A stretch of 64,000 bases of DNA from Neorhizobium sp. SOG26 (GTDB lineage: Bacteria > Pseudomonadota > Alphaproteobacteria > Rhizobiales > Rhizobiaceae): the NCBI RefSeq assembly GCF_003491345.1, contig NZ_CP025512.1:372001-436000 (forward strand). Reading direction: 5' to 3'. A program made the position numbers and the translations under genes. Positions 18,624-27,124 of the stretch are shown here, one piece after another (within the stretch, counting starts at the first letter, position 1; every line of letters starts with the position of its first letter). A model generated the notes under the pieces. It was given only the letters and a program-made list of their open reading frames with translations. It was not told where the DNA came from and made no database searches.

Positions 18624-19490
18624 ATGGCCGCGTTCTTGAAGAGGTTGATGCCCAAAAAGTTCCGCAAGAAGGGGATGGTAGTCCCCGTAGTCCGGTTGCA
18701 CGGCGCAATCATGACGGGCGGAAGCCAGTTCAAGCCGACGTTGAGCCTCGCGAATGTGGCGCCGATGCTGGAAAAGGCCTTCTCCAACAAGGAGACGCCG
18801 GTTGTCGCGCTTTCGATCAATTCTCCGGGCGGCTCACCCGTACAGTCGCGCCTCATCTTCCAGCGCATCCGCGCGCTTGCCGAAGAGAAGAACAAGAAAG
18901 TCCTCGTCTTTGTCGAGGATGTGGCGGCCTCGGGCGGCTACATGATCGCGCTCGCCGGCGACGAGATCTTCGCCGACCCTACCTCGATCGTCGGCTCGAT
19001 CGGCGTCGTCTCGGGTGGTTTCGGTTTCCCCGAACTCCTGCGCAAGATGGGCGTAGAGCGGCGCGTCTACACCGCTGGCGAAAACAAGGTCATCCTCGAT
19101 CCCTTCCAGCCTGAGAAGGAAGGCGACGTCGAATACCTGAAGTCGCTGCAGCTCGAGATCCACAAGGTCTTCATCGACATGGTCAAGATGCGGCGCGGTG
19201 AACGCCTGGCCGACGACACGACGATCTTCTCCGGCCTGTTCTGGAGCGGCCAGCGCGGCCTCGACCTCGGGCTGATCGATGGGCTTGGCGAAATGCGCGA
19301 TGTCATCAAGCGCCGTTACGGCAAGGACGCCAAGCTGGAACTGATCGGTAGCGCCCGCACGATCTTCGGGCGCCGGGTCCCGGGCGTCGTCCTCGGTGAC
19401 GCAGACGCAGCGCAATTGGCTGCGGGTGCTGCTTCCGGGCTTGCCGCAAGCCTCGAAGAAAAGGCATTGTGGAGCCGATACGGGCTCTAA
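18624..19490 (+). CDS. S49 family serine peptidase (SppA/SohB-like)
   Basis: S49 peptidases cut signal peptide remnants or membrane proteins using a Ser-Lys dyad. In this 288-residue protein the catalytic serine is Ser103 in VAASGGYMIAL and the likely general base is Lys155 in GENKVILDP. SINSPGGSP (about 64-72) and SIVGSIGVVSG are the other family motifs. It is a short form without the N-terminal pseudo-domain of E. coli SppA and has only a basic N-terminus without a clear membrane helix. It is followed by a tiny membrane protein gene after 23 bases. Confidence 0.9.
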   Translation: MAAFLKRLMPKKFRKKGMVVPVVRLHGAIMTGGSQFKPTLSLANVAPMLEKAFSNKETPVVALSINSPGGSPVQSRLIFQRIRALAEEKNKKVLVFVEDVAASGGYMIALAGDEIFADPTSIVGSIGVVSGGFGFPELLRKMGVERRVYTAGENKVILDPFQPEKEGDVEYLKSLQLEIHKVFIDMVKMRRGERLADDTTIFSGLFWSGQRGLDLGLIDGLGEMRDVIKRRYGKDAKLELIGSARTIFGRRVPGVVLGDADAAQLAAGAASGLAASLEEKALWSRYGL

Positions 19491-19513
19491 GGCGGCAGGG
19501 GATTTCAAGGGGA

Positions 19514-19705
19514 ATGGCACAACTCATTTTCATGATCATCCTCATCGGCGGAGGGTGGCTGCTCTACAAGAAGTTCATCAGGGATGCCGAGCGGCTGGCA
19601 TCCCGTTCCCGCCGCGAGGAAACCGAACGTCGCACCGGTGCCATGGGCACGCTGGAAAAGGATCCGGTCACCGGCGAGTACCGGGTGAAGAAGGAAGAGG
19701 ATTAA
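19514..19705 (+). CDS. Small single-span membrane protein
   Basis: The 63-residue product starts with one hydrophobic helix (MAQLIFMIILIGGGWLLY, residues 1-18) and continues as a strongly charged tail (KKFIRDAERLASRSRREE and so on) ending VKKEED. I do not recognise a domain. The start at 19514 fits AGGGG/AAGGGG upstream and places the membrane helix at the N-terminus; a longer frame open to 19469 overlaps the peptidase gene. The close position to the S49 gene and to glyQ suggests cotranscription. A role as partner or adaptor of the peptidase is speculation. Confidence 0.7.
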   Translation: MAQLIFMIILIGGGWLLYKKFIRDAERLASRSRREETERRTGAMGTLEKDPVTGEYRVKKEED

Positions 19706-19781
19706 GCCGGACAGGCTTTAAACCTTGACCGGTGGCATGGAGCGTGGCACTCGTCCGCATCCTTCAACTGAAGATATTGCC

Positions 19782-20735
19782 ATGACCGTAGTACCCGATC
19801 ACATGTCGCCGACCCGTTCCTTCCAGGGTCTGATCCTCGCTCTCCATAACTATTGGGCGGACAAGGGATGCGCGGTGCTGCAGCCCTACGACATGGAAGT
19901 CGGTGCCGGTACATTCCATCCGGCAACCACGCTGCGCGCGCTGGGCCCCAAGCCGTGGAAGGCTGCCTACGTGCAGCCGTCGCGTCGCCCGTCGGACGGC
20001 CGTTATGGCGAAAACCCGAACCGCCTGCAGCACTATTACCAGTACCAGGTCATCCTGAAGCCGAACCCGCCGAACCTGCAGGAACTCTACCTCGGTTCGC
20101 TCGCGGCAATCGGGCTTGATCCGCTCCTGCATGACGTCCGTTTCGTCGAGGACGACTGGGAAAGCCCGACGCTCGGCGCCTGGGGCCTTGGCTGGGAGTG
20201 CTGGTGCGACGGTATGGAAGTGTCGCAGTTCACTTATTTCCAGCAGGTCTGCGGCATCGAGTGTTCGCCGGTTGCCGGCGAACTGACGTACGGCCTTGAA
20301 CGCCTTGCCATGTATGTCCAGGGCGTCGACAACGTCTACGACCTGAACTTCAACGGCCGCGAAGGCGAAGAGAAGATCTCCTACGGCGATGTCTTCCTGC
20401 AGGCCGAGCAGGAATATTCACGGCACAATTTCGAATATGCCGATACTGCCATGCTGCATCGTCATTTCGAGGATGCCGAGAAGGAGTGCCAGGCGCTGCT
20501 CGCTGCCGGCGCACCCGGCTCCAGCGCCAATCAGATGCTGCACAAATGCGTCTTCCCGGCCTATGACCAATGCATCAAGGCAAGCCACGTCTTCAACCTG
20601 CTGGATGCCCGCGGCGTTATCTCGGTCACGGAACGCCAGAGCTATATCCTGCGCGTGCGCACGCTCGCCAAGGCTTGCGGCGAGGCCTTCCTGCTCACCG
20701 ATGCAGGTGGGGCGAGCTTCGGCCAGGCCGCCTGA
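19782..20735 (+). CDS. glyQ: Glycyl-tRNA synthetase alpha subunit
   Basis: GlyQ is the catalytic subunit of the bacterial alpha2-beta2 glycyl-tRNA synthetase. The 317-residue sequence is highly typical: [58 protein letters not shown] and [18 protein letters not shown] 19782 (then MTVVPDH) or the ATG at 19803 are both possible; the first gives the usual short lead. The partner glyS starts 4.06 kb downstream instead of directly after it, with lemA, aroA and a DUF2207 gene between. Confidence 0.96.
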   Translation: MTVVPDHMSPTRSFQGLILALHNYWADKGCAVLQPYDMEVGAGTFHPATTLRALGPKPWKAAYVQPSRRPSDGRYGENPNRLQHYYQYQVILKPNPPNLQELYLGSLAAIGLDPLLHDVRFVEDDWESPTLGAWGLGWECWCDGMEVSQFTYFQQVCGIECSPVAGELTYGLERLAMYVQGVDNVYDLNFNGREGEEKISYGDVFLQAEQEYSRHNFEYADTAMLHRHFEDAEKECQALLAAGAPGSSANQMLHKCVFPAYDQCIKASHVFNLLDARGVISVTERQSYILRVRTLAKACGEAFLLTDAGGASFGQAA

Positions 20736-20765
20736 GGAGGCGTGGCTTTACCAACTTCGCGTTGT

Positions 20766-20794
20766 TTGACCGCCTTGCGAAAGTGTGGCTAGTT
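20766..20794 (+). promoter_or_regulatory. Candidate promoter of lemA
   Basis: TTGACC (20766-20771) and CTAGTT (20789-20794) are 17 bases apart, about 38 bases before the lemA start. The -10 element is only a moderate match. Confidence 0.35.
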
Positions 20795-20832
20795 TCCGCG
20801 CGGAATGGGGCGCATATCTGGGGGAATCGCGC

Positions 20833-21384
20833 ATGTATATCTTGATCGGCATTCTTGTCGCCGTCGCGCTGTATGTCGTTATGATCTATAACGGCCTGGT
20901 CAAGGCTCGCCAGATGGCGGAGGAAGCCTGGTCCGGCATTGACGTGCAGCTGAAGCGCCGCGCCGACCTGATCCCGAACCTGATCGAGACGGTGAAGGGC
21001 TACGCCTCCCACGAAAAGAGCACGTTTGAAGAGGTCGTCCGGCTGCGCAACCAGGCGCAGGCCGTACCGGCGGGCGATGTTGCAGGTCGTGCCCAGGCTG
21101 AAGGCCTGCTCGGCCAGGCGCTCGGCAAGCTTTTTGCGCTGGCGGAAGCTTATCCCGACCTCAAGGCAAACCAGAATTTCGCGGAGCTTCAGGCCTCGCT
21201 CGAAAACCTGGAAAACGAGATCCAGATGTCGCGCCGTTATTACAATGGCGCCGCGCGCGACCTGAACGTCAGGGTCGAGAGCTTCCCCAACAACCTCATC
21301 GCCGGCCAGTTCGGGTTCTCGAAGAAGGAATATTTCGAGATCACCAACGAAGCCGACCGCGCCGTTCCGAGCGTCAAGTTCTAG
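20833..21384 (+). CDS. lemA: LemA family protein
   Basis: LemA proteins are small membrane-anchored helical-bundle proteins of uncertain function, often encoded with TPM or DUF2207 proteins. The 183-residue protein has an N-terminal membrane helix (MYILIGILVAVALYVVMIYNG begins it), then the conserved block RRADLIPNLIETVKGYASHEK (about 42-62) and the typical RRYYNGAARDLN and FPNN...FGF near the C-terminus. The ATG at 20833 follows GGGGGA by about seven bases. A DUF2207 gene lies downstream, with aroA in between. Confidence 0.92.
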   Translation: MYILIGILVAVALYVVMIYNGLVKARQMAEEAWSGIDVQLKRRADLIPNLIETVKGYASHEKSTFEEVVRLRNQAQAVPAGDVAGRAQAEGLLGQALGKLFALAEAYPDLKANQNFAELQASLENLENEIQMSRRYYNGAARDLNVRVESFPNNLIAGQFGFSKKEYFEITNEADRAVPSVKF

Positions 21385-21492
21385 GTCACGCATTGGCCTT
21401 CGCCTCGCCACCGTCTAAGAGCGGCGAGGAAGGGAACTAGGTGCCTCCGGCCGGGCTGGAGCGCGCCGCCAGTGGCAGAAGAAGCAATCATC

Positions 21493-22752
21493 ATGGGCAG
21501 AGCCAAACTCACCGTCGTACCACCGGGCAAGCCGTTGATCGGCCGCGCCATTCCGCCGGGCTCGAAGTCCATCACCAATCGCGCGCTGCTTCTGGCGGGG
21601 CTTGCGAAGGGGACGAGCCGGCTGACGGGCGCGCTAAAAAGCGATGACACGCGCTACATGGCGGACGCCCTTCGCGCCATGGGCGTCGTGGTGGATGAAC
21701 CGGATGCCACGAGTTTTGTGGTGACGAGCACCGGGCAGCTCAAGCCGCCGGCCGCGCCGCTTTTCCTTGGCAATGCCGGAACCGCGACCCGCTTCCTCAC
21801 CGCCGCACTGGCGCTTGGCAACGGCCGTTATGTCGTTGATGGCGATGAGCATATGCGCAAGCGCCCGATCAAGCCGCTAGTCGACGCGCTCCAGTCGCTC
21901 GGTGTCAAGGCCGAGGCGCCGACGGGCTGCCCTCCGGTGACGATAGACGCGACAGGTGCCTTCGCAAGCGACAGGGTCGTCATCGATGGCGGGCTTTCCA
22001 GCCAATATGTTTCGGCGCTACAGATGGCGGCCGCCTGCAGTTCGGCGCCCTTCACCATCGAACTTGCCGGTGCCGATATCGGCGCACGCGGTTACATCGA
22101 CCTGACGCTCGCGGCCATGCGCGCGTTTGGGGCTGAAGCGGAGCAGACGTCGCCATCGTCCTGGCGCATCCAGCCGACGGGCTATCGTGCCGCAGATTTC
22201 ATCGTCGAGCCGGATGCCTCGGCCGCAACCTATCTTTGGGCAGCGGAAGTGCTCACCGGCGGCAAGATCGACCTCGGCGTCGCCAACGAGGAATTTACCC
22301 AGCCGGACGCGAAGGCATACGACATCATCCGCCAGTTCCCGCATATGCCGGCGGAGATCGACGGCTCGCAGATGCAAGATGCCGTGCCGACCCTTGCCGT
22401 CCTTGCGGCCTTCAACGAGCAGCCCGTGCGCTTCGTTGGCATCGCCAACCTCCGCGTCAAGGAATGCGATCGCATCCGGGCGCTTTCGCTCGGGCTGAAC
22501 GCCATCCGCGATGGACTGGCGCGGGAGGAGGGCGATGACCTCATCGTGTTCTCGGACCCTGCTCTTGCCGGACAGGTGCTGCCGGCCGCGATCGATACCT
22601 TTGCCGATCACCGGATCGCCATGAGCTTTGCCCTGGCAGGCCTCAAGATCGGCGGCATCACGATCCTGGATCCGGATTGCGTGGCAAAGACCTTCCCGAG
22701 CTATTGGGACGTCCTGTCCTCGCTCGGCGTGTCTTACACGGATATCCAATAA
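21493..22752 (+). CDS. aroA: 3-phosphoshikimate 1-carboxyvinyltransferase (EPSP synthase)
   Basis: AroA transfers the enolpyruvyl group of PEP to shikimate 3-phosphate in aromatic amino acid synthesis. The 419-residue protein has PPGSKSITNRALLLAGLA near the N-terminus, the PEP-site FLGNAGTATRFLTAA, DGDEHMRKRP, GGLSSQYVSAL and the C-terminal DHRIAMSFALAG. ATG 21493 is chosen; a GTG at 21472 would add seven residues. Rhizobia usually carry another, longer aroA near cmk and rpsA, so this may be a second, divergent copy (inference). It splits lemA from DUF2207. A 7-bp hairpin (21403-21409 with 21423-21429) lies in the gap before it. Confidence 0.92.
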   Translation: MGRAKLTVVPPGKPLIGRAIPPGSKSITNRALLLAGLAKGTSRLTGALKSDDTRYMADALRAMGVVVDEPDATSFVVTSTGQLKPPAAPLFLGNAGTATRFLTAALALGNGRYVVDGDEHMRKRPIKPLVDALQSLGVKAEAPTGCPPVTIDATGAFASDRVVIDGGLSSQYVSALQMAAACSSAPFTIELAGADIGARGYIDLTLAAMRAFGAEAEQTSPSSWRIQPTGYRAADFIVEPDASAATYLWAAEVLTGGKIDLGVANEEFTQPDAKAYDIIRQFPHMPAEIDGSQMQDAVPTLAVLAAFNEQPVRFVGIANLRVKECDRIRALSLGLNAIRDGLAREEGDDLIVFSDPALAGQVLPAAIDTFADHRIAMSFALAGLKIGGITILDPDCVAKTFPSYWDVLSSLGVSYTDIQ

Positions 22753-22786
22753 ACGCAGCGGCAGAAGCCGTACTGGAAGGTTGGCA

Positions 22787-24712
22787 ATGCGGTGGTTTTC
22801 GGTCGTCTGGTTGGCGTTCAGTCTCGCGCTCGTAGCGGTACCGGCGCGTGCCGAAGAATTCATCCGCGCCTACCATTCCGACATCGAGATTGCCGAGAAC
22901 GGCGACCTGACGGTGACCGAGACCATCACGGTCAACGCGGAGGGCAACCGGATCCGGCGCGGGATCTTCCGTGATTTCCCGCTCACCATGCTGGATGCCG
23001 AGGGGCGCAAGCTGAAGGTCGGCTTCGAGATGGAATCCGTCACCCGCAATGGCGAGGACGAGCCGTTCCACACCGAAACGATCTCCGGCGGCATCCGGAT
23101 CTATGCGGGCTCCGAGGACACGGTGTTGAGCCGTGGGGAGCACACCTATGTCTTCACCTACAGGACCGACCGGCAGATCCGCTTCTTTGACGATCACGAC
23201 GAACTCTATTGGAACGCCACGGGGAATTTCTGGCAGTTCCGCATTGCGAAAGCCTCGGCGCGGGTAACATTGCCGAGCGGTCGCGTTACGGATGTCGAGG
23301 CTTATACAGGTGCCCAGGGATCAAGCGCCCGCAACGCCACCGCGCGCACAAGCGGCAACCAGGCTGTCTTCGCCACGACGCGCCCGCTGGGTGCCGAAGA
23401 AGGTCTGACCATTGTTGCGGGCTTTCCCAAGGGGATCGTTGCCGAACCCAGTGAAAGCCAGGAAAGCGAATGGTGGTGGCGCGACAATGCCGGCAGCATT
23501 CTGAGTATTGGCGGACTGGTCGCCGTATTTCTCTATTACCTCTTTGTCTGGAGACGCGTCGGGCGCGATCCTCCACGCGGCGTCGTCGTGCCGCGCTGGG
23601 ATGCGCCAGACGGCCTGTCTCCTGCGCTGGTGAACTATGTCGACAACAAGGGTTTTTCCGAAAGCGGTTGGACGGCCTTTTCCGCCAGTGCGCTCGATCT
23701 TGCGGTCAAGGGCTTTGTCACCCTGTCCGATCTCAAGAACAGCATCGTCATCACCCGCACCAACAAGGCGTCCACGAAGGGGCTGCCGGTCGGCCAGGCC
23801 GCCCTTCTTTCCGCGCTGGACGAAAACGGGCAAAGCCTGACCATCAACAAGGAAAACGGGCCTGCGGTTGAATCCGTCGGCAAGAAGTTCCGCCAGGCGA
23901 TCGAACGCGAGCATCGCGGCAAATATTACCTCGGCAACCAGGGTTATATCGCAGGCGGCGTGGCGCTCACGCTGCTTGCCATCTTCGCGCTCGTCGTCTT
24001 CGGCGACCTCGATGAAGAACTGATCGTGCTTCTGGTCGTTCCGGCGATATTCGCGGTCATGTTCGGCACGATCGCCGTGTCCTTTGGGAAAAATCTGAAG
24101 CGCAAGCGCAGCCTCGCGGCGAAGATCTTCACGGTCGTCATCTTCGGCTTCTTTGGTTTTGTCGGGCTTTCGATTGCCTCCTCGATCCTTGTCGCAATAT
24201 CCGATCTTGCAGGTCCCGATCACTGGCCGATCCTGGTTGCAGTTGGCGGCATTGTGCTGATCAACGTCATCTTCTTTTTCCTGATGGGTGCGCCGACGCC
24301 GCTGGGTCGCAAGTTGATGGATGGCATCGAAGGCTTGCGCATCTATCTGACACTCGCCGAAAAGGACCGCATGAACATGGCCGGCGCACCGACCATGTCG
24401 CCGCAGCATTACGAGACACTGCTGCCTTATGCGGTGGCGCTGGGTGTTGAAAAACCGTGGAGCGATACCTTCGAGACCTGGCTCGCATCCGCTGTCGCGG
24501 GCGCCGCGGCGGCCTCCTACCAGCCCGGCTGGTACAGTGGCTCCTCTCATGGCAGCCTCGGCGATCGGATTGGCGGCTTCTCGTCTTCCATGGCGTCCAC
24601 AATCGCCTCGACCATCCCCGCGCCGGAATCGAGCTCCTCGTCGTCCTCTTCCGGTTTCTCCGGCGGCTTCTCGGGAGGAGGGGGCGGCGGCGGCGGCGGT
24701 GGCGGCTGGTAG
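22787..24712 (+). CDS. DUF2207 membrane protein with Gly-rich tail
   Basis: The 641-residue product has a signal peptide (residues 1-22, cleavage after PARA), a beta-rich extracytoplasmic DUF2207 domain (about 23-220), a membrane helix near 240, a soluble part, and two to three further helices about 390-510. The tail is Ser-rich, then ends in an uninterrupted run of glycines and a final Trp. This layout (signal, domain, helices, Ser/Gly-rich end) is usual for DUF2207 proteins that occur with LemA. Function is not known; a joint envelope role with LemA is inferred from co-occurrence. AAGG precedes the ATG by six bases. Confidence 0.85.
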   Translation: MRWFSVVWLAFSLALVAVPARAEEFIRAYHSDIEIAENGDLTVTETITVNAEGNRIRRGIFRDFPLTMLDAEGRKLKVGFEMESVTRNGEDEPFHTETISGGIRIYAGSEDTVLSRGEHTYVFTYRTDRQIRFFDDHDELYWNATGNFWQFRIAKASARVTLPSGRVTDVEAYTGAQGSSARNATARTSGNQAVFATTRPLGAEEGLTIVAGFPKGIVAEPSESQESEWWWRDNAGSILSIGGLVAVFLYYLFVWRRVGRDPPRGVVVPRWDAPDGLSPALVNYVDNKGFSESGWTAFSASALDLAVKGFVTLSDLKNSIVITRTNKASTKGLPVGQAALLSALDENGQSLTINKENGPAVESVGKKFRQAIEREHRGKYYLGNQGYIAGGVALTLLAIFALVVFGDLDEELIVLLVVPAIFAVMFGTIAVSFGKNLKRKRSLAAKIFTVVIFGFFGFVGLSIASSILVAISDLAGPDHWPILVAVGGIVLINVIFFFLMGAPTPLGRKLMDGIEGLRIYLTLAEKDRMNMAGAPTMSPQHYETLLPYAVALGVEKPWSDTFETWLASAVAGAAAASYQPGWYSGSSHGSLGDRIGGFSSSMASTIASTIPAPESSSSSSSSGFSGGFSGGGGGGGGGGGW

Positions 24713-24797
24713 CCACTTTTGCCAATCCATTGATGACTTTTGGTGACAGGCTTGCTAAGTCCGCCGCGACGTCACTCTGAGCGCAAAGACCTACATC

Positions 24798-27068
24798 ATG
24801 CCCGACTTGCTTCTTGAACTTCGCTCCGAAGAAATCCCCGCGCGCATGCAGCGCAAGGCGGCGGGAGATCTGAAAAAGCTTGTGACCGATGCGCTCGTGG
24901 ATGCGGGGCTGACCTATGAAGGGGCGCGGGAGTACTGGACACCGCGCCGCCTAACGCTTGATATCCGAGGGCTCACCGCCCGTTCGGCCGACCAGCGCGA
25001 AGAAATCAAGGGCCCGTCGACAAAGGCGCCGGAGCAGGCGGTGCAGGGCTTCCTGCGCAAGGCAGGCCTTTCATCTGTTTCCGAGGCGCAGGTCGTCAGC
25101 GACCCGAAGAAGGGTGACTTCTATGTCGCCGTCATCTCGCGTCCCGGCCGCGCCGCCGAAGAGATCATCGCCGATGTCATGCCCGGCATCATCCGCACCT
25201 TCCCCTGGCCGAAGTCGATGCGCTGGGGCGCGGCTTCCATGCCGAAGGGCGCGCGTTTTGCGGGCGTCGAGGGCAAGGGCTCGGAAAGCATGCGCTGGGT
25301 GCGCCCGTTGCAGTCGATTGTCTGCGTCTTCGGACCGGAGCACGACGAAACGCAGGTCATCCCCTTCGAAATTGATGGCCTGACTGCCGGCAACGTGACC
25401 TACGGCCACCGTTTCCATGCGCCGGAGCCGATCACCGTGCGCCGCTTCGATGACTATGTGGCGAGCCTCGAGAAGGCGAAGGTCATGCTCGATGCCGAGC
25501 GCCGCAAGGACGTGATCCTTCATGATGCGCGCGATCTCGCCTTCGCAAACGGTCTGGAGCTTGTCGAGGACGAAGGCCTTCTGGAAGAGGTGTCCGGCCT
25601 CGTCGAATGGCCGCATGTGCTGATGGGCGAGTTCGAGCGGGAATATCTGGAAATCCCCTCCGAGATCATCCGCCTCACCATCAAGACGAACCAGAAGTGC
25701 TTCGTCACCCGGCCGCAGTCTGGCGAGGGCCTTTCCAACCACTTCATCCTGGTGTCGAACATCGAGGCGAAGGATGGCGGCAAGGAAATCATGCACGGTA
25801 ACGGCAAGGTCGTGCGCGCGCGCCTGTCGGACGCCAAGCATTTCTGGACCCGCGACCAGGGTGATCTTCCGGACCTCGAGACGCTGCGCGCCTCGGCCGA
25901 AAAGTTCGACCTTGATCTCGCCAAGCCGCTCGACCAGCGCATGGCGAAGCTCGACGCGCTGAACGTTACCTTCCATGCAAAGCTCGGAAGCCAGGGCCAG
26001 CGTGTTGCCCGCATCCGCAAGCTTGCCGGCTACCTTGCACCGATCGCCGGTGCCGATCCGGCGCTTGTTGACCGCGCTGCCGTGCTTGCCAAAGCGGACC
26101 TGCGCACCGAGGCTGTCGGCGAGTTCCCGGAATTGCAGGGCCTGATGGGTCGTCGTTATGCGCTGCTGCAGGGCGAGGATGCGTCCGTCGCCGCTGCCAT
26201 AGAGGATCATTGGAAGCCGAACGGCCCCTCCGATCGCCTGCCGGAAAACAAGGTTGGCCTAACGGTGGCGCTCGCCGACAAGCTCGACACGCTCGTCGGC
26301 TTCTGGGCGATCGACGAGAAGCCGACTGGTTCGAAGGACCCGTTTGCGCTGCGCCGTGCAGCGTTAGGTATCGTGCGTATCCTGCTGGAGCGTAAGCTTC
26401 GCCTGAACCTCCTCGAAGTCTTCGAAAAGGCCTTGCCTGGCCGCAGTGGTGCCCCAACCGTCGAAGCATCGGAAGGCGGCAGCGCCGTCGAAGACAACAG
26501 CTATATCAATGAGACCTTCCCGGTTGTTGGCGGGCATGCGGATGTCGTGGCCGACCTCCTGTCCTTCTTCCACGATCGCCTCAAGGTTTATCTGCGCGAC
26601 ATGGGCGCCCGTCACGACCTGATCGATGCCGTGCTGACCCCGGAAGCCGACGATCTCTTGATGGTTGCTCGCCGCGTGGAAGCGCTGACGGCCTTCATCA
26701 CCTCTGAAGACGGTAAGAACCTGCTTGCCGGCACCAAGCGTGCCGTGCAGCTTCTCGCCGCAGAGGAGAAAAAGGGCACCGTGGTTGCCGATGGCGTGGC
26801 GGACGAGCTTCTGAAGCTCGACGCAGAAAAGGCGCTTTGGGCGGCCGTCCAGACGGCGTCCAGGGAAGCCTCCGGAGCGATCGCCAAGGAAGATTTCCGC
26901 TCAGCCATGGAAGCCCTCTCCAAGCTTCGCGCACCGGTCGACCGCTTCTTCGAGGATGTCCTGGTTGTCGACGAGGACGTGGTCGTGCGGGCCAATCGCC
27001 TGGCGCTCTTGAAGGCCATCCGCGAAGCAACCGCCACGGTTGCCGACTTCTCGAAGATCTCCGGGTAA
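24798..27068 (+). CDS. glyS: Glycyl-tRNA synthetase beta subunit
   Basis: GlyS supplies tRNA recognition for glycyl-tRNA synthetase. The 756-residue protein opens with [17 protein letters not shown] and continues with family blocks such as [35 protein letters not shown] and KHFWTRDQ, plus the C-terminal anticodon-binding-like helical part. A loop with low-complexity sequence near 555-570 ([17 protein letters not shown]) is a small lineage insertion. It probably has its own upstream signals because it is separated from glyQ by three genes. Confidence 0.96.
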   Translation: MPDLLLELRSEEIPARMQRKAAGDLKKLVTDALVDAGLTYEGAREYWTPRRLTLDIRGLTARSADQREEIKGPSTKAPEQAVQGFLRKAGLSSVSEAQVVSDPKKGDFYVAVISRPGRAAEEIIADVMPGIIRTFPWPKSMRWGAASMPKGARFAGVEGKGSESMRWVRPLQSIVCVFGPEHDETQVIPFEIDGLTAGNVTYGHRFHAPEPITVRRFDDYVASLEKAKVMLDAERRKDVILHDARDLAFANGLELVEDEGLLEEVSGLVEWPHVLMGEFEREYLEIPSEIIRLTIKTNQKCFVTRPQSGEGLSNHFILVSNIEAKDGGKEIMHGNGKVVRARLSDAKHFWTRDQGDLPDLETLRASAEKFDLDLAKPLDQRMAKLDALNVTFHAKLGSQGQRVARIRKLAGYLAPIAGADPALVDRAAVLAKADLRTEAVGEFPELQGLMGRRYALLQGEDASVAAAIEDHWKPNGPSDRLPENKVGLTVALADKLDTLVGFWAIDEKPTGSKDPFALRRAALGIVRILLERKLRLNLLEVFEKALPGRSGAPTVEASEGGSAVEDNSYINETFPVVGGHADVVADLLSFFHDRLKVYLRDMGARHDLIDAVLTPEADDLLMVARRVEALTAFITSEDGKNLLAGTKRAVQLLAAEEKKGTVVADGVADELLKLDAEKALWAAVQTASREASGAIAKEDFRSAMEALSKLRAPVDRFFEDVLVVDEDVVVRANRLALLKAIREATATVADFSKISG

Positions 27069-27098
27069 AAGAAAACCGCCGGGCTTATCACCCGGCGG
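27067..27098 (-). terminator. Terminator of the chemoreceptor gene
   Basis: CCGCCGGG (27076-27083) and CCCGGCGG (27091-27098) form a perfect 8-bp stem. Read on the minus strand it is followed by TTTTCTTTT, a good uridine tract. It may also end glyS transcripts less efficiently. Confidence 0.8.
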
Positions 27099-27124
27099 CT
27101 CTCAACGATCATCCTGTTCCCTGC

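Noticed and set aside
24660..24712. Glycine-codon run at the end of the DUF2207 gene as a repeat or frameshift artefact
   Set aside because: Gly-rich tails are normal for this family and the reading frame closes properly with a stop after Trp.
23321..24730. Long minus-strand frame opposite the DUF2207 gene
   Set aside because: The plus-strand protein has signal peptide, membrane helices and family pattern; the reverse frame is low-complexity and charged.
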